Below, in pieces: positions 9,805-17,352 of a stretch of 34,748 bases of DNA (within the stretch, counting starts at the first letter, position 1; every line of letters starts with the position of its first letter). Location of the stretch: positions 7,028 through 41,775 of the forward strand of contig DEIV01000123.1 of NCBI GenBank assembly GCA_002352665.1. Reading direction: 5' to 3'. The notes under the pieces are model-generated. The model did not search any database. It saw nothing but the letters and a program-made list of their open reading frames with translations, and was not told where the DNA came from. Origin of the DNA: Flavobacteriaceae bacterium UBA2765 (GTDB taxonomy: Bacteria > Bacteroidota > Bacteroidia > Flavobacteriales > Flavobacteriaceae). Both the position numbers and the translations under genes were made by a program.

Positions 9805-10042
9805 AAAATAGTATTTACATTCTTTACCTTTAGAATGAATTGCACAACCATCTAATCTCCTTTTTAAAAAACAGAATTCAAAATAAAATCCAGTTTTATG
9901 CTTCGTTATCAGGATCAATCCATCCGTAACAAAACAGGTTTGACTAATCAATTTAAAAAATTAGTATTCAAAGTAAAAGATTCCGAAATACAATTCGCCA
10001 ATCAGAATCAACACGCCTTGCCCCCGAGGCAGGTTCGATTCA

Positions 10043-10080
10043 TCAATTTTGCAAGCTCAAAAACGGGCTTGTAAAATTGA
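10043..10080 (+). repeat. 14-bp inverted repeat (hairpin) upstream of the E1 gene
   Basis: TCAATTTTGCAAGC (10043-10056) pairs with GCTTGTAAAATTGA (10067-10080) with one G-T wobble and a 10-nt loop. It lies about 65 bp upstream of the E1 start and just before the promoter-like box. No T tract follows immediately, so it is more likely a cis-acting dyad or repeat remnant than a terminator. Confidence 0.6.
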
Positions 10081-10115
10081 AGTCTCATTGACTTTTATTT
10101 ATGCATCAAAAATTG

Positions 10116-10123
10116 TACTTTCG
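10116..10123 (+). promoter_or_regulatory. Probable -7 promoter element of the E1 gene
   Basis: TACTTTCG matches 7 of 8 positions of the Bacteroidota -7 consensus TAnnTTTG and ends 23 bp before the ATG. A TTG that could serve as -33 box is at 10088-10090, but the 25-bp spacing is longer than the usual 19-21. Confidence 0.4.
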
Positions 10124-10146
10124 CAAAACCATAGTAAAGGGTCTAT

Positions 10147-12561
10147 ATGATAGAAAAACTAACAAAATCAGAACATAAATTGTCTTATCAAGAGTTTAAA
10201 AAAGAAATTCTTGAAGATTATAAAATTGCTGTTGTTAGTAGAGAATGTAGTTTATTAGGTAGAAGAGAAGTGCTTACCGGCAAAGCCAAATTCGGTATTT
10301 TTGGGGATGGTAAAGAAGTTCCACAATTGGCATTAGCCAAGGCATTTAAAAATGGAGATTGGCGTTCTGGTTATTATAGAGATCAAACTTTTATGATGGC
10401 TATTGACCAATTGACTCCTCAACAATTTTTTGCAGGGCTGTATGCACATACTGATATTAAGGCAGAGCCCTACTCTGCCGGAAGACAAATGGGAGGCCAT
10501 TTTACTACACATACTTTACAAGATGATGGTACGTGGAAGAACTTAATGAAACAAAAAAATATAAGTGCTGATATTTCTCCTACAGCAAGTCAGATGCCTC
10601 GTTTATTAGGTTTAGCTCAAGCATCAAAAATTTATAGAAATGTTAAAGAATTAAATAAATCTGATCGATTTTCAAATAATGGGAATGAAATTGCCTGGGG
10701 TACTATTGGAAATGCCAGCACTTCTGAAGGTCATTTTTTTGAAACAATAAATGCAGCCGGCGTATTGCAGGTGCCAATGGTAATTAGTGTTTGGGATGAT
10801 GAATTTGGGATTTCTGTTCATGCAGAGCATCATACCACTAAAGAAAGTATTTCTGAAATTCTAAAAGGATTTCAACGTACTGAAGATAAAAAAGGGTATG
10901 AAATATTTGTTGTAAACGGTTGGGATTATTCTAAATTGATTGATGTATATAACCAAGCATCAACCATTGCCCGAACGGAACACGTTCCGGTTTTGATCCA
11001 TGTAAAAGAGTTAACACAGCCTCAGGGACACTCCACTTCTGGCTCACATGAAAGGTATAAAAACAAAGAGAGGTTACAATGGGAATCTGAATATGATTGT
11101 ATTGCTAAAATGAAAGCATGGATCATCGAAACATTTGAAAATGAAGAAGAAATAATAACTATTGAAAAAGATGCTAAAAGAGACGTTAGTGCAGCTAAAC
11201 GAGTAGCATGGAATGAATATTTATCTAAAATTATTGATGATCAAAAAGAAATTATATCCTTATTGGATAAAGTGGCAGCAAAAAGTGATCATAAAACTTT
11301 TATTATAAAATTGAGAAATGACTTAGCAGATGTTAAAGTGCCATTAAAAAAAGATTTATTATCCGCTGCAAGAAAATCACTTGTTTATTTAAGAGAAGAG
11401 CATAGCGAAGAAAAATTGCAATTAATCCATTGGATAACTAAATATAATAAAGAACAAAACTATAATTATAATACACATCTATTTAGTGAATATAAAAATG
11501 CTGCAACTACTATTAAAGAAGTTAAACCTATTTACAAAGCTCACCATGCTGTTGTAGATGCCAGAATAGTGCTTAGAGATAATTTCGATGCTATTTTTTC
11601 TCAACATAAAGATGTCTTAATTTTTGGTGAAGATTCCGGTAAAATTGGTGATGTTAATCAAGGTTTAGAAGGACTTCAATTAAAATATGGTAAGCTTAGA
11701 GTTGCTGATACAGGTATTAGAGAAGCCACTATTATTGGTCAGGGTATAGGTATGGCCATGAGAGGGTTAAGACCGATAGCTGAAATTCAATATCTCGATT
11801 ATTTATTATATGGCCTACAAATTCTAAGTGATGATCTGGCTACTTTACGCTACAGAACATTTGGCAAGCAAAAGGCTCCACTGATTGTCAGAACAAGAGG
11901 CCACCGGTTAGAAGGTATTTGGCATTCGGGTTCGCCTATGGGTGCAATAATTCATTTACTGAGAGGTATTTATATTTTAACCCCTAGAAATATGACCAAA
12001 GCCGCCGGATTTTATAATACGCTATTAAAAAGTGATGAACCTGCACTAATTGTAGAAAATCTTAATGGCTATAGATTAAAAGAGCAATTACCTTTAAACT
12101 TAGGGCAGTTTACCACACCAATTGGCGTGGTGGAAACAATTAAAGAAGGTACTGATATTACCGTTGTCTCTTATGGTGCTACACTAAAAATAGTAGAAGA
12201 AGCTGCATTGGCACTAGAACAAGTTGCTATCCATATAGAAATTATTGATGCTCAAACTTTATTTCCATTTGATATTGATCACCAAGTAATAAAAAGTGTT
12301 GAAAAAACAAATAGATTGGTTATTGTTGATGAAGATGTACCGGGCGGTGCATCCGCTTACTTATTAGATCAAATTATAAATAAACAAAATGCCTACCAGT
12401 TTTTAGACAGTAAACCTTTAACTATTACTTCTAAAAGCCATAGACCGGCTTATGGAAGTGACGGCGATTATTTTTCAAAACCTTCAACCGATGATATTTT
12501 TGAGGGTATTTATAATTTGATGCATGAAGTCGACCCACTTAAATACCAAAAACTATATTGA
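10147..12561 (+). CDS. 2-oxoacid dehydrogenase E1 component, fused alpha and beta subunits
   Basis: The 804-residue protein joins the alpha (about 1-430) and beta (about 465-804) subunits of a thiamine-diphosphate-dependent 2-oxoacid dehydrogenase in one chain, an arrangement common in Bacteroidota. The alpha half carries the TPP/Mg-binding stretch GNASTSEGHFFE (from residue 188). The beta half carries FGEDSG, DTGIREATIIGQGIGMA and the C-terminal transketolase-type domain with DEDVPGGASAY. It decarboxylates a 2-oxoacid and passes the acyl group to the lipoyl domain of an E2 protein in the cytoplasm. E2 and E3 genes are not in this window. Sequence alone does not fix the substrate; branched-chain 2-oxoacids are as likely as pyruvate. 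The ATG at 10147 fits the promoter box 23 bp upstream. Confidence 0.9.
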   Translation: MIEKLTKSEHKLSYQEFKKEILEDYKIAVVSRECSLLGRREVLTGKAKFGIFGDGKEVPQLALAKAFKNGDWRSGYYRDQTFMMAIDQLTPQQFFAGLYAHTDIKAEPYSAGRQMGGHFTTHTLQDDGTWKNLMKQKNISADISPTASQMPRLLGLAQASKIYRNVKELNKSDRFSNNGNEIAWGTIGNASTSEGHFFETINAAGVLQVPMVISVWDDEFGISVHAEHHTTKESISEILKGFQRTEDKKGYEIFVVNGWDYSKLIDVYNQASTIARTEHVPVLIHVKELTQPQGHSTSGSHERYKNKERLQWESEYDCIAKMKAWIIETFENEEEIITIEKDAKRDVSAAKRVAWNEYLSKIIDDQKEIISLLDKVAAKSDHKTFIIKLRNDLADVKVPLKKDLLSAARKSLVYLREEHSEEKLQLIHWITKYNKEQNYNYNTHLFSEYKNAATTIKEVKPIYKAHHAVVDARIVLRDNFDAIFSQHKDVLIFGEDSGKIGDVNQGLEGLQLKYGKLRVADTGIREATIIGQGIGMAMRGLRPIAEIQYLDYLLYGLQILSDDLATLRYRTFGKQKAPLIVRTRGHRLEGIWHSGSPMGAIIHLLRGIYILTPRNMTKAAGFYNTLLKSDEPALIVENLNGYRLKEQLPLNLGQFTTPIGVVETIKEGTDITVVSYGATLKIVEEAALALEQVAIHIEIIDAQTLFPFDIDHQVIKSVEKTNRLVIVDEDVPGGASAYLLDQIINKQNAYQFLDSKPLTITSKSHRPAYGSDGDYFSKPSTDDIFEGIYNLMHEVDPLKYQKLY

Positions 12562-12586
12562 TCTTTTTATTATTTAAAATTTTCCT

Positions 12587-12614
12587 GTTCAAAAGTAATT
12601 ATTTACTTTTGAAC
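12587..12614 (+). promoter_or_regulatory. Perfect 12-bp inverted repeat overlapping a -7 promoter element
   Basis: GTTCAAAAGTAA (12587-12598) and its exact reverse complement (12603-12614) flank a 4-nt spacer TTAT. The right arm contains TACTTTTG (12604-12611), an exact TAnnTTTG match lying 33 bp before the ATG of the next gene. No T tract follows, so an operator or a 5'-end structure is more likely than a terminator for the E1 gene. Confidence 0.55.
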
Positions 12615-12644
12615 ACAAAATTACTAAACTCTAAACTTATCAAA

Positions 12645-13271
12645 ATGAAATTACATAAGATTTTAATCTCATTTCTTATACTATTATTTATATCAAATAA
12701 CTTTTTTGCTCAAGAAAATGAAGATAAAGGATCATTAAATAGTGGCACTATTCAAAGTCAATTTGATTATTTATATAAAAAGTCAGGTAAATATCAAGAA
12801 TACAGAGTTATTAAAACCAATAACCTTTTTAAATTTAAAAATAATATTACCGACACCTTAAAGTTAGCCAGAAAAAAATATCTAGAAAGTCAAAATGTAA
12901 TTAGCAGTCAAAAAGCCAATATTGATTCTTTAAATGTCAAATTACAAGGTACTAACGAGAGCTTAATAGCTGTAACAGGAGAAAAGGACAGTATTAAATT
13001 TTTGGGCATACCATTAAGCAAAGCTGGTTATAATACTATATTATGGACAATTATTGCTGCTCTGACCGGTTTGTTGTTATTTTTTATTGGCAAATTTAAA
13101 CGCAGTAATACTGTTACTATTGAGGCAAAAAAATCCAAATCTGAAATAGAAGAAGAATACGAAAGTCATAGACAAAGATCTATTGAACGCGAACAAAAAT
13201 TAAGAAGAGAATTACAAGATGAATTAAACAAACAAAAATACGCTAACCAGACTACTGGTAAGAAAAAGTAA
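12645..13271 (+). CDS. Small membrane-anchored coiled-coil protein of unknown function
   Basis: I place the start at the ATG at 12645 because a clean signal peptide (residues 1-23, ending FFAQ) begins there and a promoter box lies 33 bp upstream. The open frame extends 29 codons further up from a weaker start. The 208-residue product has a short extracytoplasmic segment with SGTIQSQFDYLYKKS, a predicted coiled coil, one transmembrane helix at about 128-148 (ILWTIIAALTGLLLFFIG), and a basic and acidic helical tail (EEEYESHRQRSIEREQKLRRELQ split by turns). I recall relatives in Flavobacteriaceae labelled tRNA (guanine-N1)-methyltransferase. Nothing here supports that label: there is no SAM-binding fold and the topology is that of a membrane protein. 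Function unknown; a scaffolding or envelope role is only a guess. Confidence 0.75.
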   Translation: MKLHKILISFLILLFISNNFFAQENEDKGSLNSGTIQSQFDYLYKKSGKYQEYRVIKTNNLFKFKNNITDTLKLARKKYLESQNVISSQKANIDSLNVKLQGTNESLIAVTGEKDSIKFLGIPLSKAGYNTILWTIIAALTGLLLFFIGKFKRSNTVTIEAKKSKSEIEEEYESHRQRSIEREQKLRRELQDELNKQKYANQTTGKKK

Positions 13272-13311
13272 TAAATTAGTTTATAATTTTAACATTATAA
13301 ATGTCATGCTA

Positions 13312-13339
13312 AAAAGTTTATTGTTAAACTTTTAATTTT
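13312..13339 (+). terminator. AT-rich hairpin after the coiled-coil gene, possible terminator
   Basis: AAAAGTTTA (13312-13320) and TAAACTTTT (13325-13333) form a 9-bp stem with loop TTGT, followed by AATTTT. It lies about 40 bp after the stop codon. The stem has only one G-C pair, so termination would be weak. Confidence 0.4.
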
Positions 13340-13417
13340 AACACTTCTGTATACAATAAAATTTGTTTTAAACTGTTAATTATTTTCTATACTAAGAACT
13401 AATTTTCACCAATTTCT

Positions 13418-13447
13418 TTCTTTATTATGAACATGTATAATAAAGAA
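13418..13447 (+). repeat. 11-bp inverted repeat upstream of the YkuD_2 gene
   Basis: TTCTTTATTAT (13418-13428) is exactly complementary to 13437-13447 with an 8-nt loop. A T run follows at 13461-13468, about 13 bp after the stem, so it could be a second terminator for the upstream gene or a regulatory dyad. Confidence 0.45.
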
Positions 13448-13478
13448 GCAATCAAAAATTATTTTTTTAATAGTAGGA

Positions 13479-13500
13479 AAAACACGAATTCAGGTGTTTT
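13479..13500 (+). promoter_or_regulatory. Leader hairpin just before the YkuD_2 gene
   Basis: AAAACAC (13479-13485) pairs with GTGTTTT (13494-13500) around loop GAATTCAG, ending 21 bp before the ATG. If transcribed it would be a small 5'-leader hairpin. Confidence 0.35.
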
Positions 13501-13521
13501 ATTAAAAAAAGAGACAAATTT

Positions 13522-14268
13522 ATGTACAGAAGAATACTAACTATCACACTCATCATCACCCTAATATTTCCTATTTATGCCGGAGAAGCTTCTTTATCAA
13601 CAGAGAAGAATGTCGTAAATAAAAAATCTACTAATAAAGAGCGTTCTTTTGTTGCTTATTCAGAAGATATCTATCAAAAAATTAATGATAGCGACTTAGA
13701 CTTTGATGCTTTTAATTATGCCTTAAAAGGATATGTAAAATTACAACATACTGAAGCCTTGAAAAATTCTAAGTATTTAACTATTATAGATATGAGTGCC
13801 TCTGCTAATACAGAAAGGTTTTATATTATTAATATGGAAACACAAGAGTTAGAGCATAAAAGTCTGGTAGCACATGGTCAAAAATCGGGCTCAGAATTTG
13901 CCAAACAATTTTCTAATAAAGTAAATAGCCATCAAACAAGTTTAGGTTTTTACAAGACGGCTGAAACATATACTGGTAAGCACGGACTTTCTTTAAGATT
14001 AGACGGCTTAGAATATTCTAATAATAAAGCCAGAGAAAGAGCAGTTGTTATACATGAAGCTGATTATGCCAATCCTGAATATATCAAAAAAAATGGTAGA
14101 TTAGGAAGAAGCTATGGCTGTCCTTCTTTACCTGCTAAAGATTATGCCACCATTGTAGGTAAAATAAAAGAAGGTAGTTGTTTATTTATTTATTATCCTC
14201 AAGAGCAATATTTATCTAAATCTAATTTAGCAGATACCACTTTAAATTTAGTTGATATTCAAAGCTAA
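13522..14268 (+). CDS. L,D-transpeptidase catalytic domain protein (YkuD_2 type)
   Basis: This 248-residue protein has a signal peptide (about 1-20, ending PIYAG) and then a murein L,D-transpeptidase-like domain of the YkuD_2 group. The visible signature is HEADYA (beginning near residue 178), then GRSYGCPSLP with catalytic Cys200. Members of this group are periplasmic and are thought to form or exchange 3-3 crosslinks or attach proteins to peptidoglycan. The substrate here is unproven. Its last 21 bp overlap the 3' end of a convergent gene that encodes a second, larger L,D-transpeptidase. Confidence 0.85.
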   Translation: MYRRILTITLIITLIFPIYAGEASLSTEKNVVNKKSTNKERSFVAYSEDIYQKINDSDLDFDAFNYALKGYVKLQHTEALKNSKYLTIIDMSASANTERFYIINMETQELEHKSLVAHGQKSGSEFAKQFSNKVNSHQTSLGFYKTAETYTGKHGLSLRLDGLEYSNNKARERAVVIHEADYANPEYIKKNGRLGRSYGCPSLPAKDYATIVGKIKEGSCLFIYYPQEQYLSKSNLADTTLNLVDIQS

Positions 14269-15888
14269 ATCTTTCATTAATACTTTATCTAACTTATACG
14301 GATCTTCATAGAAAGTAATATCACCTGATTTATTTGCTGCCGTTGTAAAATAATACAAGTAAATTGATACTTTAGAATTAAGAGGCATCCATTTTTCTTT
14401 TTGGTTTTTTATTGCAGCATTCACACTATCCACATTATATTTATTCTGATCATCGTCTAATAAATATTCTGCTAAATGTAGTGCATCTTGCACCCTTACA
14501 CAACCGTGACTATAAGCTCTTCTTTCTCTTGAAAAGAATGATTTTGAAGGTGTATCATGTAAATAGATAGCATGTTTATTAGGAAATATAAACTTTACAT
14601 AACCTAAGGCATTTTTACCGCCACCTCTCTGTCTAAATAAAAAATTAAAGTTTTTACTATTTACAGTTGACCAATTTACAGAATCAGGTTCAACTGCTTC
14701 TCTTTTTTTGGTCATGACTTCATAATTATTACGCATTAAATAAGTTGAATCCTTTTGAGCTTTAAGTAATATCTCTTTGACCGATATTTTTTTAGGCACA
14801 TTCCAATACGGATAAGCAATTACATAAGCCAATGAATCAACAATTTCTGGTGTTTGATTTTTAAAACTACCAACAACCACCGTGTGTTTTTTAACCAAAC
14901 TGTTATTCTTAAACAATTCCAATTCATAAGAAGGAATATTTACATAAATACGTGTACCATTAAATGGTTCCTTCCAACGCCAGCGTTCCAGGCTAACCAC
15001 AATTCTCTGATAATATTCGTAAGGACTTATAGACAAAGCCTTAGCAGTATTATTCCCAATTAATCCATCCGTTTTCAAACCATGTTCCATTTGAAATTTC
15101 TCAAGAGCATTAGTGTATAAAGAGTCTTTATCCTCTTCAGATAAATATTGGTGTAATATTAATGCTTCTTTTGCTAGAGCTACAGATTTTAAAGAATCTT
15201 CTCTAAAATTGATAACATTTATATTTTCTGTAGATAATGAAGCCTTTTTCAAAAAGCTTTCCATTCCTTTTTGTAAGTTATGATATTCTTGATGTTTAGG
15301 TTGTAAATCATACAATTTATCCATTATACTATCCGACTCATAGGCCTGTTTTAAGTATTTTGGTAAGTTAATTTTAAATTGTTTTCTTGGCACTAAACTA
15401 TGTGTTTGAATCGAATCTAAAATACCGTAATTTAAATGTTTGCCATGTAACATATAGAAATAAGACAATAGCACATCTATCTGGCTAGCTATAATATATC
15501 TGTCATCAATTATAGAAATTGTATCTAATTGCTGATTTAATGTTCTTATTTTATTTATGGGATACAATCTAGTATCTAAACCATAATTCTTGGCATTATA
15601 AAGCTGCTGCAACAAGCGTTTCCCATTTTTGTTGAGTTGAATAGAATCATTGATCCAAATAGTAGAGTAATTAATACTTTTATAAAAATTTTGTACCCAT
15701 TGTACACTATCAAGTGCTATATCATCAATAGGTGTTGTAATTTTCGAATTATGATTTGAACTAAAGTATTGGTAAAAGTCAGCTTTATAATCAATTGAAG
15801 CACTACCGATAGTACCCGTTTTATTTGTGTTATCAGCACAAGAAAAAACAGTAATGATTATACTAATAAGTAAATATATTTTTTTCAT
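14248..15888 (-). CDS. Murein L,D-transpeptidase, YcbB-like lipoprotein
   Basis: The 546-residue protein has a lipoprotein signal with lipobox VFSC (Cys17). A scaffold region (about 40-240) follows. Next comes a peptidoglycan-binding helical segment (ALEKFQMEHGLKTDGLIGNNTAKAL, about 255-283 in two turns). The C-terminal YkuD catalytic domain carries HDTPSK and the active-site motif HGCVRV with His461 and Cys463. This order matches E. coli YcbB/LdtD, which makes 3-3 peptidoglycan crosslinks in the periplasm. A lipoprotein anchor suggests attachment to a membrane. TAAATTTG boxes occur twice just upstream of the ATG. The gene is convergent with, and overlaps by 21 bp, the YkuD_2 transpeptidase gene. 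Confidence 0.88.
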   Translation of the reverse strand: MKKIYLLISIIITVFSCADNTNKTGTIGSASIDYKADFYQYFSSNHNSKITTPIDDIALDSVQWVQNFYKSINYSTIWINDSIQLNKNGKRLLQQLYNAKNYGLDTRLYPINKIRTLNQQLDTISIIDDRYIIASQIDVLLSYFYMLHGKHLNYGILDSIQTHSLVPRKQFKINLPKYLKQAYESDSIMDKLYDLQPKHQEYHNLQKGMESFLKKASLSTENINVINFREDSLKSVALAKEALILHQYLSEEDKDSLYTNALEKFQMEHGLKTDGLIGNNTAKALSISPYEYYQRIVVSLERWRWKEPFNGTRIYVNIPSYELELFKNNSLVKKHTVVVGSFKNQTPEIVDSLAYVIAYPYWNVPKKISVKEILLKAQKDSTYLMRNNYEVMTKKREAVEPDSVNWSTVNSKNFNFLFRQRGGGKNALGYVKFIFPNKHAIYLHDTPSKSFFSRERRAYSHGCVRVQDALHLAEYLLDDDQNKYNVDSVNAAIKNQKEKWMPLNSKVSIYLYYFTTAANKSGDITFYEDPYKLDKVLMKDLALNIN

Positions 15889-15890
15889 AA

Positions 15891-15912
15891 CAAATTTAAG
15901 ATGCCAAATTTA
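15891..15912 (-). promoter_or_regulatory. Two TAAATTTG boxes before the YcbB-like gene
   Basis: Exact TAnnTTTG matches on the minus strand lie at 15905-15912 and 15891-15898, 14 bp apart, the nearer one ending 2 bp before the ATG. The farther box would give a leader of about 10 nt; the nearer would start transcription at or after the start codon. I find no clear -33 TTTG for either. Confidence 0.45.
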
Positions 15913-16032
15913 ATGAATTTATTATCATTTTTTAATTTAAATATTGCACAGACATTTAATTTGGACAATTTCACGTTACAAAATTAGCTACTAAACCTAA
16001 AGAAGAAAGCACCTTAAACCGTAAAATTTACC

Positions 16033-16048
16033 ACCCTGAATTCAGGGT
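16033..16048. repeat. 16-bp perfect palindrome downstream of the DUF2851 gene
   Basis: ACCCTGAATTCAGGGT is self-complementary and lies 7 bp after the stop codon of the minus-strand gene. It could form a 6-bp stem with a tight AATT loop, but no T tract follows on either strand, so it may instead be a protein-binding dyad. Confidence 0.6.
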
Positions 16049-16055
16049 ATTCAAT

Positions 16056-17336
16056 CTAGTTACAAATATTTAATAATTCGTTCCCTACTGCACAATGCAA
16101 GCATTTTTGTTTAGAGCAATATTCATTCTTTAATTGTAATAAAGCTTGACTCTCTAGTGCATTTTCTGATGTTATGCTTAAATTATTAAACTCGTTGATG
16201 ATGGTGTTTTTTTCTGGTTTTATTTGTTTTATAGTATTTAAAAATTGAGCTTCATCTAGCTTATCAATTGATTTTAAATACATAAATTTGATTGGAATAA
16301 TGGTATTAACTATTAGTAAATCAACAAACGCCATGCTTAGTTTTTTATGGCTTTTTTTAGATATAGAACTAAAAGAATAATGTGTTTGCCAGTAATTTGA
16401 CATTGAAATATCAAACAAATCATAGTATTCTTTACTATCGGTTATCGCAATGATCTTAGAAAATAAATTTTGTTCTTGATGGTATAAAGCTGCCAACTGT
16501 GCTATCCTTATTGTTGGAAAATTGTTCGGTCTCAATCTAAAAAATTGAAAAGGCACATTCGAATTATTAAATAAGCCATATTTAGACTTTAGATACTGAT
16601 ATTCTTCTTGTAATTGGATATAATATTGATCTTCAACTGTATCATTAAGTAAATTAGCTTGACCAAAAAGAAGTGCTTCTAAACTAGCCAAATTGTATTG
16701 TTGCTTTCTAATGAACCCAAAATCTAAACCATCAACCAAATTAAAAAATGCATCAGCATTAACTTTTAATCCAAAGTTTTTAGCCAATAATTTAAACAAT
16801 ACGGCTTCCCAATCATTCTTTGAATCTACGAGTAACTTACCGATAAATTTAGATTTTTGCTCTAGCCTTTCTACATATAATCTTTCAAGCCAACTAGAAA
16901 GTTTGAATTTGTCAATGGTTGCAATATCATTTTCACAATTGATCCATTTTTGTTTTGAAGAAAATAACCGTTTGTAATTATTCAGTAGATCTTTAGAAAT
17001 GTATTTTTTTAATTCTAAAGTAGGAATTGTAGTATTATCCTTTCTATACACCTCAACATCGTGTTCCCAGACTACATGTAATATTACATTATCATAATGT
17101 ATATCTTTTTCATGTCCATGAACATACCAGTCGGATGATTTTAAGTGAATTTCTACATTACCTGCCCAAAGTTGATTGTTAATTTTTAACTGCCCGTTAA
17201 AAAAGTCGGGGCCTGCTATAAAATTATGTTCACCACTATATGTAATTACTAATTCTTCATTTTTAGTAGTTCGTAACTCTTGGGTGGCGTATAATTTATA
17301 TTTCCATAGATAATGTAGAAAGTCTTCTTTCATCAT
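16056..17336 (-). CDS. DUF2851 family protein
   Basis: This 426-residue protein matches what I know of the DUF2851 family, widespread in Bacteroidota and without a firm function. Recognisable parts are the N-terminal FLHYLWKY, the stretch GPDFFNGQLKI followed by WAGNVEIHLKSSDW and HYDNVILHVVWEHD, and a Cys-rich C-terminus with CSKQKCLHC (four cysteines spaced like a metal site). No signal peptide or membrane segment is seen, so it is probably cytoplasmic. It lies 16 bp downstream of the M20 peptidase gene and is likely the last gene of that operon. Confidence 0.85.
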   Translation of the reverse strand: MMKEDFLHYLWKYKLYATQELRTTKNEELVITYSGEHNFIAGPDFFNGQLKINNQLWAGNVEIHLKSSDWYVHGHEKDIHYDNVILHVVWEHDVEVYRKDNTTIPTLELKKYISKDLLNNYKRLFSSKQKWINCENDIATIDKFKLSSWLERLYVERLEQKSKFIGKLLVDSKNDWEAVLFKLLAKNFGLKVNADAFFNLVDGLDFGFIRKQQYNLASLEALLFGQANLLNDTVEDQYYIQLQEEYQYLKSKYGLFNNSNVPFQFFRLRPNNFPTIRIAQLAALYHQEQNLFSKIIAITDSKEYYDLFDISMSNYWQTHYSFSSISKKSHKKLSMAFVDLLIVNTIIPIKFMYLKSIDKLDEAQFLNTIKQIKPEKNTIINEFNNLSITSENALESQALLQLKNEYCSKQKCLHCAVGNELLNICN

Positions 17337-17352
17337 GCCAACATTCTATAAA

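Larger units (their letters stand above)
9763..10146. other. Intergenic region upstream of the E1 gene
   Basis: This 384-bp gap has no convincing ORF. It holds three perfect tandem copies of TTTATTG (9784-9804), a short GC-richer patch around 10015-10040, a long inverted repeat at 10043-10080 and a promoter-like box at 10116-10123. Confidence 0.6.

Noticed and set aside
10015..10045. GGTTCGATTC resembles a tRNA T loop, with a small GCCT/AGGC hairpin before it
   Set aside because: No acceptor, D or anticodon arms can be built around it and the T stem does not close; I find no tRNA.
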